This document shows, in pieces, positions 16,311-24,436 of a stretch of 64,000 nucleotides of DNA. The translations under genes and the position numbers were made by a program. The stretch spans positions 124,001 to 188,000 of the forward strand of contig NZ_JAAVUY010000012.1 in NCBI RefSeq assembly GCF_018449695.1. Direction: 5' to 3'. How positions within the stretch are numbered: the first letter of the stretch is position 1; each line of letters begins with the position of its first letter. The notes under the pieces are model-generated. The model saw only the letters and a list, made by a program, of their open reading frames with translations. It ran no database searches and was not told the origin of the DNA. The stretch is from Bradyrhizobium sp. dw_411 (GTDB lineage: Bacteria; Pseudomonadota; Alphaproteobacteria; Rhizobiales; Xanthobacteraceae).

Positions 16311-16505
16311 ATGGCTTTGCCGATTTCCACGCCGCACGAACTGCCCGGGATGCGCAAGCCCGCGAGCCGGGTCGCGTCTGCGATCGCGATCGGCGCCGCC
16401 GGCCTCGGCGCGGTGCTTCTGATCGGCGCCTGCGCGCTCTGGTTTCACTATGGCACGGCGGTGTTCTTCGAGATGATCGCCTCCGGCATCTCCGCCTGCT
16501 TCTGA
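16311..16505 (+). CDS. Small single-span membrane protein upstream of SCO
   Basis: A 64-residue frame with a basic N-terminus (P-G-M-R-K-P-A-S-R) and one long hydrophobic stretch of about 30 residues. It ends 24 bases before the SCO gene on the same strand, so it may be co-transcribed. No ribosome binding site is evident. The clear membrane-protein composition argues that it is real; function unknown. Confidence 0.55.
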   Translation: MALPISTPHELPGMRKPASRVASAIAIGAAGLGAVLLIGACALWFHYGTAVFFEMIASGISACF

Positions 16506-16529
16506 TCGGTACCTTAAGGAAATATCACG

Positions 16530-17120
16530 ATGGATCGGACCACCCGCCCGCTTGTCATTGTCGCCGCCTTTGCCGGAAGCTTGGTGGTCGGGCTGGTGCT
16601 GATGCTGTGGGCGCTCGGCGGATTGCGCAATGTCGCCGCCCCGTCCGCGATCGGCGGACCATTCCAACTGACCGACCAGGCGGGCCAGACCGTCACCGAA
16701 AAGAGCATGCAGGGCCATCCGACATTGGTGTTCTTCGGTTTCACCCATTGCCCGGATGTCTGCCCGACCACCTTGTTTGAGATTTCCGAGGTGCTGAAGG
16801 CGATGGGCAAGGATGCCGACCGCGTCAACGCCTATTACATCTCGGTCGACCCCGAGCGCGACACGACGGCTGCGATGAAGGAATATCTGTCGAGCTTCGA
16901 TCCGCGCCTCAAGGGCCTGACCGGTTCCCCCGAACAGATCGCCAAGGTGATTTCCAGCTACCGGGTCTATGCCAAAAAGGTGCCGTTGAAGGATGGCGAC
17001 TACACCATGGATCACACCGCGCTGACCTATCTGATGGACCGTGACGGCAAATTCGTCTCGCCGTTCAGCCTCAACCGGAAGCCCGAGGAAGCCGCGGCCG
17101 ACCTGAAAAAGTACCTCTGA
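16530..17120 (+). CDS. SCO1/SenC family copper chaperone
   Basis: A 196-residue membrane-anchored thioredoxin-fold protein that delivers copper to the CuA site of cytochrome c oxidase. An N-terminal helix (about residues 9-30) anchors it facing the periplasm. The copper ligands are visible: C74 and C78 in H-C-P-D-V-C-P-T-T and H162 in M-D-H-T-A. I-S-V-D-P-E-R-D is the usual family strand. AAGGAA precedes the ATG. The aa3 oxidase operon it probably serves lies about 41 kb away in this window. Confidence 0.93.
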   Translation: MDRTTRPLVIVAAFAGSLVVGLVLMLWALGGLRNVAAPSAIGGPFQLTDQAGQTVTEKSMQGHPTLVFFGFTHCPDVCPTTLFEISEVLKAMGKDADRVNAYYISVDPERDTTAAMKEYLSSFDPRLKGLTGSPEQIAKVISSYRVYAKKVPLKDGDYTMDHTALTYLMDRDGKFVSPFSLNRKPEEAAADLKKYL

Positions 17121-17185
17121 CGCTTAGTCTGATCTTGGGGGCCGCCGCCACCAGAACTGCGACGTTCCGGCGGATTCTATATTTT

Positions 17186-17240
17186 ATTTTGACGCGTTTT
17201 CTTCACGCGAACCGGTATCCACTTCGCTCGAAAACGCTCT
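17186..17240. repeat. Dispersed repeat of the GCGTTTTC / GAAAACGC type (copy 1)
   Basis: TTTTGACGCGTTTTCTTCAC, CGCGAACCGGTATCCACTTC and GCTCGAAAACGCTCT follow one another. A near-identical copy at 28078-28129 forms the end of the ligase gene, and a diverged copy sits at 63776-63870. Confidence 0.85.
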
Positions 17241-17303
17241 AAACGGCATTCCTTTGCCGGCCGGATGGTCTATAAGGCCGTCTCCTTCGGAACCGTGTCG
17301 GCG

Positions 17304-18221
17304 ATGCAACCCCTGATAATCGCAAGCCAATTTGGAAAAGCCCGCGTAAACGCCTGCGCTGTGCTGGTGCTGGCCGCCTTGTCGCTGCTGGCCTTGGGCT
17401 TAAGCGCGGACGGCGCCCGCGCGCAAACGGTTGCAAAACCCGCCACCGAAGCCGCACCCCAAGCCGTCCCGGGCTTCTGGGACCCGAGGCGGCGGCCCGA
17501 CCGGCCGGACCTGTCGCGCCTGACCGTGATCCGGTTCCTGACCGAGACGGATTACCCGCCGTTCAACTTCACCGGTCCCGACGGCAACCCGGCCGGCTTC
17601 AATGTCGATCTGGCGCGGCTGATCTGCGACGAGATCAAAGTGACGTGCACGATCCAGATGCGCCGGTTCGAAACGCTGATCGACGCGATCACCAGCAACC
17701 GCGGCGACGCCATCATCGCCTCGCTCGCGGTGACGCCGGAAATGCGCGCCAAGGTCGATTTCAGCGATCCTTATTATCGCGCGCCCGCGCGCTTCGTGTC
17801 GCGGCGCGATGCCGTCATGCGCGAGGTCCGCCCGGAATATCTCGAAGGCAAGAAGATCGGCGCCATCGCCGGCACCTCGCACGAGGCCTATCTCAAGGCG
17901 ATGTTCACCGACGCTGAACTACACGCCTATCCCACCGACGACGCGCTGCGCCAGGCGTTGCGGCGCGGCGAGGTCGACTTCATTTTCGGCGACGCGATCT
18001 CGCTGGCGTTCTGGATCAACGGCACGGATTCCCAGGAATGCTGCGCCTTCTCCGGCGGTCCGTTTGTCGAGAGCCGCTATTTCGGCGAGGGCATCGGCAT
18101 CGCGGTCCGCAAGGGCAATGATTTGCTGCGACAGTCGCTGAACTGGGCGCTGTTCCGGCTCTGGGAAAAAGGCCGCTACACCGATCTGTGGCTGCGTTAT
18201 TTCTCGGTGAGCCCGTTTTAG
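17304..18221 (+). CDS. Extracellular solute-binding protein, family 3 (amino acid ABC type)
   Basis: A 305-residue periplasmic binding protein with a signal peptide ending near A-R-A-Q-T and the two-lobed SBP_bac_3 fold: T-D-Y-P-P-F-N-F, G-F-N-V-D-L-A-R-L-I-C, R-F-E-T-L-I-D-A-I, V-D-F-S-D-P-Y-Y and the K-K-I-G-A-I-A-G-T-S motif that opens the second lobe. W-A-L-F-R-L-W-E-K-G-R-Y closes it. No permease or ATPase gene is adjacent, so it is an orphan that may serve a transporter elsewhere or a sensing role. The start at 17304 is preferred to ATG 17265, which lacks a ribosome binding site. Confidence 0.85.
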   Translation: MQPLIIASQFGKARVNACAVLVLAALSLLALGLSADGARAQTVAKPATEAAPQAVPGFWDPRRRPDRPDLSRLTVIRFLTETDYPPFNFTGPDGNPAGFNVDLARLICDEIKVTCTIQMRRFETLIDAITSNRGDAIIASLAVTPEMRAKVDFSDPYYRAPARFVSRRDAVMREVRPEYLEGKKIGAIAGTSHEAYLKAMFTDAELHAYPTDDALRQALRRGEVDFIFGDAISLAFWINGTDSQECCAFSGGPFVESRYFGEGIGIAVRKGNDLLRQSLNWALFRLWEKGRYTDLWLRYFSVSPF

Positions 18222-18235
18222 GAGTTTCAACCTCC

Positions 18236-18276
18236 GTCATTCCGGGTCTGGTGCTAACGCACCATCCCGGAATGAC
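18236..18276. repeat. Inverted repeat, GTCATTCCGGG family
   Basis: GTCATTCCGGG and its reverse complement CCCGGAATGAC enclose the near-palindrome TGGTGCTAACGCACCA. A longer relative is at 51316-51396. Confidence 0.8.
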
Positions 18277-18295
18277 AGCGAGAACGTTATCTCCC

Positions 18296-18376
18296 GTCAT
18301 GGCGAGGAGCGAAGCGACGAAGCAATCCACACTTGCTTTGTTGCCCTATGGATTGCTTCGCTTCGCTTGCAATGAC
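18296..18376. repeat. Inverted repeat, GCGAGGAGCGAAGCGACGAA family
   Basis: Begins GTCATGGCGAGGAGCGAAGC, continues GACGAAGCAATCCA and closes with TGGATTGCTTCGCTTCGC and CAATGAC. The same structure recurs at 36251-36333. Confidence 0.85.
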
Positions 18377-18427
18377 GGTTATATTACAAAGAGACTAGGC
18401 CTTCTGGCCCCGGAGAAAGTTTCCTAG

Positions 18428-20056
18428 ATGTCCACCACAGATCCTTCCGCTTTGCGCGCGCTCGCCGAACAATCCAACGCCTGGCCGTTCGAGCAGGCGA
18501 AAGCGATCGTGGCGCGGCTGAAGAAAAAGCCAAAGGACGAGGTGCTGTTCGAGACCGGCTACGGTCCCTCCGGCCTGCCGCATATCGGCACTTTCGGCGA
18601 GGTCGCGCGAACCACCATGGTGCGCCATGCGTTTCGTGTGCTGACCGAAGACAAGATCAAGACCCGCCTGATCGCGTTCTCCGACGACATGGACGGGTTG
18701 CGCAAGGTGCCGGACAATGTGCCGAACAAGGAGATGCTCTCGGAGCACCTCGGCAAGCCGCTGACCAAGGTGCCTGATCCCTTCGGCACCCATTCCAGTT
18801 TCGGCGCGCATAACAATGCCCGGCTGCGCGCGTTTCTTGACACCTTCGGGTTCGATTACGAGTTCGCGAGTTCGACCGATTACTACACCTCGGGAAAATT
18901 CGACGCGACCTTGCTGCTGGTGCTGGAACGCATCGACAAGGTGATGGCGATCATGCTGCCCTCACTTCGGGAAGAGCGCGCGGCGAGCTATTCGCCGTTC
19001 CTGCCGATCTGTCCGCGCACCGGCGTGGTGCTGCAGGTGCCGATCACGGCCCATGACGTGAAGGCCGGGACCATTACCTATGACGATCCGGACACTAAAG
19101 AGCCCGTCACGCTTCCGGTCACCGGCGGCCATTGCAAGCTGCAATGGAAGCCGGATTGGGCGATGCGCTGGGTCGCGCTCGGCATCGATTATGAAATGGC
19201 CGGCAAGGACCTGATCGACTCGGTCAAGCTGTCGGGCAAGATCTGTTCGGCGCTCGGCGGCCTGCCGCCCGAAGGCTTCAACTACGAACTGTTTCTGGAC
19301 GACAAGGGCCAGAAGATTTCCAAGTCAAAGGGCAACGGGCTCACCATCGACGAATGGCTGCGCTATGCGTCGCCGGAATCGCTGTCGCTGTTCATGTACC
19401 GCGAGCCCAAGGCCGCCAAGCGGCTGCACTTCGACGTGATCCCGCGCAATGTCGACGACTACCAGCAGTTCATCGACGGCTTCACGCGGCAGGACCCGAA
19501 GCAACAACTCGCCAATCCGGTCTGGCACATCCATGCCGGCCATCCGCCCGCCGCCGATATGCCGGTCACGTTTCAGCTCTTGCTGACGCTGGTGTCGTCG
19601 TCGAACGCCGAAAATGCCGCGACGCTGTGGGGCTTCATCGGGCGCTATCGATCTGGCGTCACGCCGCTGACCCATCCCAAGCTCGATGCGATGGTCGGCT
19701 ATGCGATCAATTACTATCGCGACTTCGTGGCGCCGACCAAGCAGTTCCGCGAGCCGACCGACACCGAGCGCGCCGCGTTGCAGGATCTGCGCGACGCGCT
19801 GTCGCAGCTTTCGCCGGAATCTTCGGCCGAGGATATCCAGAACGTCGTCTACGAAATCGGCCGCCGCGAGCCGTTCCTCGATGCCGTCAAGAAGGGCAAG
19901 GACGGCCGGCCGGGCGTCTCGCTCGACTGGTTCAACATGCTCTATCAGGTGCTGCTCGGCCAGGAAAAAGGCCCGCGCTTCGGGTCGTTCGTCGCGGTGT
20001 ATGGTTTGGCGAATGCAGTCGCAATGATCGACGGGGCGCTGGCAAGGAGCGCGTAG
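18428..20056 (+). CDS. lysK: Lysine--tRNA ligase, class I
   Basis: A 542-residue class I lysyl-tRNA synthetase, the form used by many alphaproteobacteria in place of class II LysS. The nucleotide-binding signature is visible as [13 protein letters not shown] (HIGH-type) and K-I-S-K-S-K-G-N-G (KMSKS-type) at about residue 298, with an all-helical C-terminal anticodon-binding part. Length fits. ATG 18428 follows GGAGAAAG at a suitable distance. It attaches lysine to tRNA-Lys in the cytosol. It stands alone between repeat clusters. Confidence 0.95.
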   Translation: MSTTDPSALRALAEQSNAWPFEQAKAIVARLKKKPKDEVLFETGYGPSGLPHIGTFGEVARTTMVRHAFRVLTEDKIKTRLIAFSDDMDGLRKVPDNVPNKEMLSEHLGKPLTKVPDPFGTHSSFGAHNNARLRAFLDTFGFDYEFASSTDYYTSGKFDATLLLVLERIDKVMAIMLPSLREERAASYSPFLPICPRTGVVLQVPITAHDVKAGTITYDDPDTKEPVTLPVTGGHCKLQWKPDWAMRWVALGIDYEMAGKDLIDSVKLSGKICSALGGLPPEGFNYELFLDDKGQKISKSKGNGLTIDEWLRYASPESLSLFMYREPKAAKRLHFDVIPRNVDDYQQFIDGFTRQDPKQQLANPVWHIHAGHPPAADMPVTFQLLLTLVSSSNAENAATLWGFIGRYRSGVTPLTHPKLDAMVGYAINYYRDFVAPTKQFREPTDTERAALQDLRDALSQLSPESSAEDIQNVVYEIGRREPFLDAVKKGKDGRPGVSLDWFNMLYQVLLGQEKGPRFGSFVAVYGLANAVAMIDGALARSA

Positions 20057-20080
20057 CATTCTTCCTTCCTCCCCTTCTTC

Positions 20081-20210
20081 CCTTCTCCCCCTGTGGGAGA
20101 AGGTGGCGCGAAGCGCCGGATGAGGGGTTTGCATCAGCGGATACAAACCCCTCACCCGTCCGCGCTGCTTCGCATCGCGGCCACCCTCTCCCACAAGGGG
20201 AGAGGGGAAG
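20081..20210. repeat. Dispersed palindromic repeat, CTTCTCCCC...GGGGAGAGG type
   Basis: A roughly 130-base element after lysK: CTTCTCCCCCTGTGGGAGAA, an internal palindrome of GATGAGGGGTTTGCATC and ACAAACCCCTCACCC, and a closing CTCTCCCACAAGGGGAGAGG. The last module also occurs inside the ligase gene at 29524-29560. Confidence 0.85.
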
Positions 20211-20326
20211 AAGTATCACGCGCGGATGACCAATGCGCATGACGCGCGGGCACTGACGATGACTGCCGCTTCAAATTAAGCTACAATCGTTCCAAAGCGA
20301 TAACAGCTTCGCTAGGGAGAGCGCTC

Positions 20327-21124
20327 ATGCAGTTCAGAGTTTCGCCGAAGACACTGGAAGAAAGCAGCGTCGGGGCAAGCAGCGCCGAGGAATGGCAGGC
20401 GCGGGTCGATCTGGCGGCGGCGCATCGCCTTGCCGTCATGCACGAGTTCAACGAAGGCATCTTCAATCATCTGACCTTCGTGGTGCCCGGCCGCAGCGAC
20501 CGCTACTACCAGATCCCGTTCGGGATGCACTGGTCCGAAGTCACCGCGTCGTCCTTCATGGAAGTCGGCATCGACGACGGCGAGGTCAAGCGCGGCGAGG
20601 GCGAGGTCGAGCGCTCCTGCTTTTGCATCCATGCGCCGATCCACAAGGCGCTGCCGCAGGCCAAGGCGGTGTTTCACACCCACATGCCCTATGCCAGCGC
20701 GCTGACGCGGCTGGAAGATCCACGCATCAAGGAAATCGGCCAGACCGAAGTCGGGATGTCGGGCAAGATCGCCTATGACGATGAATATACCGGCCCGGCG
20801 CTCGATCCCGCCGAAGGCGCGCGCCTCGCCAGGGTGATCGGCGACAAGACCATCCTGTTCATGGCCAATCACGGCATCTCGACCGTCGGCGAAAGCATCG
20901 CCGATGCCTACGACCGGCTCTATTACATCGAGCGCGCCGCGCAAGTGCAGATCTACGCGATGTGGACCGGGCAACCGCTCAAGAAATTGCCCGAACCCGT
21001 GGTCGAAAAGACCAAGCGCGATATCAGCGGCGCCTATCTCTACAAAGGCCCGACCCCGGCCGAGCGCCACTTCGCGGCGTTGAAGCGCATCCTGGATCGC
21101 AAGGAGCCGGATTACGCGACGTAG
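20327..21124 (+). CDS. Class II aldolase/adducin family protein
   Basis: A 265-residue protein with the class II aldolase fold. The metal-binding pair H-T-H is in V-F-H-T-H-M-P-Y-A and a further histidine in A-N-H-G-I-S. G-I-F-N-H-L-T matches the phosphate-binding loop region, normally G-N-x-S in sugar aldolases but changed here, so it probably does not act on fuculose phosphate. Close relatives are usually annotated only as class II aldolase and adducin N-terminal domain protein. GGGAGAG precedes ATG 20327. Substrate unknown. Confidence 0.85.
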   Translation: MQFRVSPKTLEESSVGASSAEEWQARVDLAAAHRLAVMHEFNEGIFNHLTFVVPGRSDRYYQIPFGMHWSEVTASSFMEVGIDDGEVKRGEGEVERSCFCIHAPIHKALPQAKAVFHTHMPYASALTRLEDPRIKEIGQTEVGMSGKIAYDDEYTGPALDPAEGARLARVIGDKTILFMANHGISTVGESIADAYDRLYYIERAAQVQIYAMWTGQPLKKLPEPVVEKTKRDISGAYLYKGPTPAERHFAALKRILDRKEPDYAT

Positions 21125-21184
21125 GGAACGTTCGCCGGGGACGACTCGTGGAGGGGTTATCGCGCTGCAACTGCTTTGCTCACC

Positions 21185-22606
21185 ATGACCACGCCCCCAC
21201 ATGGGCTCCGCGATGCTGATGCCGTCAGATCGGCGCAGCACGTCGATGACGTGGCGCATCCCTCGCTCGTCATCGCGACAACCATCCTGGCGTCGAGCCT
21301 GGCATTCATCGACGGGTCTGTCGTGAACGTCGGGCTTCCTGCGATCGGGGCCGGCTTCGGTGTCGGTGCCGACCATCTTCAATGGGTTGTGAACGCATAC
21401 CTGTTGCCGCTCAGTGCGCTGCTGCTGCTCGGGGGAGCTGCCGGCGACCGCTATGGCCAGCGGCGGCTACTCATTGTGGGCACCGGTTTGTTCGCGCTGG
21501 CTTCGCTCGGTTGCGCATTGGTGCCGACGATCGGGTGGCTGCTGGCCGCACGTTTTCTCCAGGGCGCGAGCGCGGCGATGCTGATGCCAAACAGCCTGGC
21601 CATTCTCGGACAGACCTTCTCCGGCGAGGCAAAAGGGCGAGCCGTCGGGATTTGGGCCGCGACGGGCGCCGCCGCGGGGGCCTTCGGCCCGGTACTTGGC
21701 GGCTGGCTCATCGATATTGGAAGCTGGCGCCTCATTTTTCTCATTAATATTCCAATCGCGATGACCGCCATCGCGCTAGCCCGGGTGTATGTCCCGGCGG
21801 ACCAACGCCGCGACCAGAATTTCCTGGACTGGATAGGCGCTACGCTCGCGACGGCAGGTCTGGGAATTGCAACATGGGCGCTCACCGAAAGCTCGTCGCG
21901 CGGCTGGTCAACCGTCGCGCTCGTCGCCTTCGCCGCCGGCTGCGTGCTTCTGTTGCTGTTCGTGCTGGCCGAGAAACGGTTCGGCGACAAGGCGATGATG
22001 CCGCTCGCACTGTTTGGATCATCAAGCTTCGTCGGCCTCACATTGTTCACCGTGCTGTTGTACGGTGCCCTCGGGGGCATGGTCGTCCTGGTGCCTTACG
22101 TGCTCATTGTGGCTCTTGGCTATTCCGCCACGCAGGCTGGGGCCGCGCTGCTGCCGCTTCCTCTTGTCGTCGCCGTCGCGTCGCCGGTCGTTGGACACTT
22201 TGCCGCGAGGATCGGGCTTCGGCGGCTGCTGACGATCGGACCGGGCGTTGTCGCGATTGGCTTCCTTCTCGCATTGCGCATCGGCTCCGGCAACAGCTTC
22301 TGGGTGGACGTGCTGCCTGCGATGGTGGTCATGGCGCTTGGGCTGGCGATCGCGGTCGCTCCGCTCACGACCGCCGTTCTGGTGTCCGTTGATTCTCGGC
22401 ACACGGGATCGGCGTCCGGGTTCAACAGTGCGGCAGCCCGGACGGGTGGCCTCGTCGCTACGGCGCTGCTTGGCTCCGTACTGGCGGTTTCGGGAGCCGC
22501 TTTGGTTGCGGCTTTCGATTTTGCAATGGTCATCGGCGCGGCCGTCTGTGTTGCGGCTTCGGCGAGCGCGCGCCTGATCGAATCACAGCCGTCGTCCCGG
22601 CCTTGA
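21185..22606 (+). CDS. MFS exporter, DHA2 (EmrB/QacA) type
   Basis: A 473-residue drug:proton antiporter-like protein with about 14 membrane helices. Family marks include the D-x-x-x-V-N-V-A-L-P-like F-I-D-G-S-V-V-N-V-G-L-P in helix 1, the loop motif G-D-R-Y-G-Q-R-R between helices 2 and 3, the R-F-L-Q-G motif in helix 4 and the G-P-x-L-G-G-W motif of helix 5. No adaptor gene is adjacent, so it may work alone. The last residues, S-S-R-P, and the stop codon lie inside the dispersed repeat at 22591-22708, so the native C-terminus seems to have been replaced. Confidence 0.88.
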   Translation: MTTPPHGLRDADAVRSAQHVDDVAHPSLVIATTILASSLAFIDGSVVNVGLPAIGAGFGVGADHLQWVVNAYLLPLSALLLLGGAAGDRYGQRRLLIVGTGLFALASLGCALVPTIGWLLAARFLQGASAAMLMPNSLAILGQTFSGEAKGRAVGIWAATGAAAGAFGPVLGGWLIDIGSWRLIFLINIPIAMTAIALARVYVPADQRRDQNFLDWIGATLATAGLGIATWALTESSSRGWSTVALVAFAAGCVLLLLFVLAEKRFGDKAMMPLALFGSSSFVGLTLFTVLLYGALGGMVVLVPYVLIVALGYSATQAGAALLPLPLVVAVASPVVGHFAARIGLRRLLTIGPGVVAIGFLLALRIGSGNSFWVDVLPAMVVMALGLAIAVAPLTTAVLVSVDSRHTGSASGFNSAAARTGGLVATALLGSVLAVSGAALVAAFDFAMVIGAAVCVAASASARLIESQPSSRP

Positions 22607-22708
22607 GCCGGGACCCATACCGCGTGATCTATCGATTGGGCATTGCTGCTAATATCTCCCGCGCAATCAACGCCGGTGGCTATGGTCCCGGCTCAAGGCC
22701 GGGACGAC
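22591..22708. repeat. Inverted repeat, GTCGTCCCGGCC family
   Basis: GTCGTCCCGGCCTTGAGCCG at the left and its reverse complement CGGCTCAAGGCCGGGACGAC at the right, about 75 bases apart. The left arm supplies the stop codon of the MFS gene. Confidence 0.85.
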
Positions 22709-22720
22709 CCGTGGAGAGGT

Positions 22721-23221
22721 TCACGCTCTCGCCACTTCCGCGAACCGGTGCCACACCTCCGGCCGCCAGGCGCCGTTCGCCGCGCCTGATGTCGATGGCA
22801 ATATCCAGATTCGTGTATCGCCAATTCGCTCGACCTGCTCGCCATACCCTCTTGCGCCGCCGAGAAACTTCTGTCCTCCGGTCTTGCTGGTAAACGCCAG
22901 AAACTTCGGCCGGAATGCCAGCATCGAGGCCCGCAAACGCGTCCGCGACATCTCCGCGAGTTTAGACAGCGGGATCTGATGATCCATGCCAAAATGCGTT
23001 TTCACGAAATCGGTGAGACCGATCCGGTAATTGAGAAGATCGCGGTACTGATCCGGCCGCAATAATTCCGGGGTCAGCCGGGTCTCGTGAAGAATCTTCC
23101 AGAACTTGTTCTGCGGATGCGCGTAATACGCGCCGGCTTTGGCGGATACCGTACCCACGGCGGTGCCGCAAAACACGATCTGAAGGGCTTCGCTCAAGAC
23201 GTCGTCTAGAACATCCAGCAT
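22721..23221 (-). CDS. Mismatch-specific uracil/thymine DNA glycosylase (Mug/TDG type)
   Basis: A 166-residue uracil-DNA glycosylase superfamily member. I-V-F-C-G-T-A-V-G and Y-Y-A-H-P-Q-N-K-F-W-K-I-L match the active-site loop and following helix of Mug (there G-I-N-P-G and F-A-H-P-x-N-R-F-W). The general catalytic asparagine of Mug is replaced in T-A-V-G, so catalysis may differ. W-I-L-P-S-T-S-G-A-A corresponds to the second active-site loop. It begins three bases after the stop of the S24-like regulator, so both are probably one transcript. Expected role: removal of U or T from G mismatches. Confidence 0.8.
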   Translation of the reverse strand: MLDVLDDVLSEALQIVFCGTAVGTVSAKAGAYYAHPQNKFWKILHETRLTPELLRPDQYRDLLNYRIGLTDFVKTHFGMDHQIPLSKLAEMSRTRLRASMLAFRPKFLAFTSKTGGQKFLGGARGYGEQVERIGDTRIWILPSTSGAANGAWRPEVWHRFAEVARA

Positions 23222-23224
23222 TTC

Positions 23225-23878
23225 CTACTGCGTCGCCCACACGATGCGCGCGATCCATTCGACGTCGGCCGCCGCCAGCGTGCGATCGGCTTCAGCCGGA
23301 TTCAGCGATTGCAGTTCCAGCGCCTTCGCGGTCCGGCGTTTCAACTCCCGGACCATCACCTCGCCATCTCTGGTTTTGACCACCACGCGATCGCCGCGCC
23401 GGATCGGGGTTGCGGGCGACACCAGGATCACGTCGCCGTCGCGGTAGGCCGGTCGCATCTCGTCGCCGGAAATCTCCAGTGCGTAGGCATGCTCGTCATC
23501 GACCGAAGGCAGCGCCATCGCCTCCCAGCCCTTGCCGGCGGGAAAGCCGCCATCGTCGAACGCGCCGTTCGCTTTCGCCTGCGCCAAACCGAGCAACGGC
23601 ACGGTCTGCGCGGTCCGTGCGTTATCGCCGATCAACTGCACGAACCCGTCGATCGAGCTGTTGGTTGCGGCGAGCGCTTTGGCGACCGATTCGGTCGATG
23701 GCCACCGCTCGCGGCCGTCGGCGGTGACGCGCTTGGATTTGTTGAAGGTGGTGGGGTCGAGACCGGATTTTTTCGCCAGTCCCGAAGCCGACATCCCGGC
23801 GCGATCGGCCAGCCGATCCAGCGCGGTCCATATCTGGTCGTGGGTCAGTATTTTCGGTGATTTTGGATGTCTGGCCAT
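23225..23878 (-). CDS. S24/LexA-like HTH regulator lacking the catalytic serine
   Basis: A 217-residue protein with an N-terminal helix-turn-helix (about residues 15-75; S-A-S-G-L-A-K-K-S-G-L-D) and a C-terminal S24 domain like LexA or phage C1 repressors. In the family, the serine of G-D-S-M attacks the cleavage site with a lysine helping. Here the motif reads I-S-G-D-E-M-R-P, so residue 140 is glutamate; the lysine (K168 in R-V-V-V-K) is kept. The cleavage-type reaction should therefore not work. It leads a two-gene unit with the Mug-like glycosylase, which suggests a link to DNA damage, but this is inference. Confidence 0.83.
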   Translation of the reverse strand: MARHPKSPKILTHDQIWTALDRLADRAGMSASGLAKKSGLDPTTFNKSKRVTADGRERWPSTESVAKALAATNSSIDGFVQLIGDNARTAQTVPLLGLAQAKANGAFDDGGFPAGKGWEAMALPSVDDEHAYALEISGDEMRPAYRDGDVILVSPATPIRRGDRVVVKTRDGEVMVRELKRRTAKALELQSLNPAEADRTLAAADVEWIARIVWATQ

Positions 23879-24097
23879 CCGGCGGTTGGGCTCGAAACCT
23901 AGGAATTATTCCCTGACTAAACCGATTTTCACAGCCCGGTGCAAGACCTTGCAAGGGCCGCAAGGCAACCCTTGAAGTGTGCCGATGCCGCCGATACGGT
24001 CGATCCGCATGATCTGCCGAGCCCAAATAGAAGACCAAACAGTTCCGGGGAAAACCCAGGCCATCCGGACCACAAGCAGGACTCCGGACGCGTGCCC

Positions 24098-24436
24098 ATG
24101 ATCTATAAAATCTGTCCCGCTTCGGCCTGGCGCGAGGCCGAACGGCAGGGCGTGTTCCGCGGCAGCCCGGTCGATCTCAGCGACGGCTATATTCATTTTT
24201 CGACTGCGTCGCAGGTGGCGGAGACCGCCAAAAAACACTTTTTCGGCCAGACCGGACTGTTTTTAATTGCGGTGAATGCCGATGCGCTGGGCGCGTCCCT
24301 GCGCTGGGAGCGGTCGCGCAACGACGAATTGTTCCCCCATCTCTATGGCGATCTCGATATCGGCATGGTCACCGCGGTGCTCAGCATGCATGCGCGCTCC
24401 GACGGCTATCATGACATTCCGGAGCTGACGCCGTGA
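24098..24436 (+). CDS. DUF952 family protein
   Basis: A 112-residue protein of the DUF952 family, structurally related to ADP-ribosyltransferase-like folds but of unknown function. It begins I-Y-K-I-C-P-A-S-A-W and has the family motifs D-G-Y-I-H-F-S-T-A-S-Q and W-E-R-S-R-N-D-E-L-F-P-H-L-Y-G. The stop overlaps the GTG of pyrD by 4 bases, so the two genes are translationally coupled. This DUF952-pyrD pairing fits what I recall from related genomes. Confidence 0.88.
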   Translation: MIYKICPASAWREAERQGVFRGSPVDLSDGYIHFSTASQVAETAKKHFFGQTGLFLIAVNADALGASLRWERSRNDELFPHLYGDLDIGMVTAVLSMHARSDGYHDIPELTP

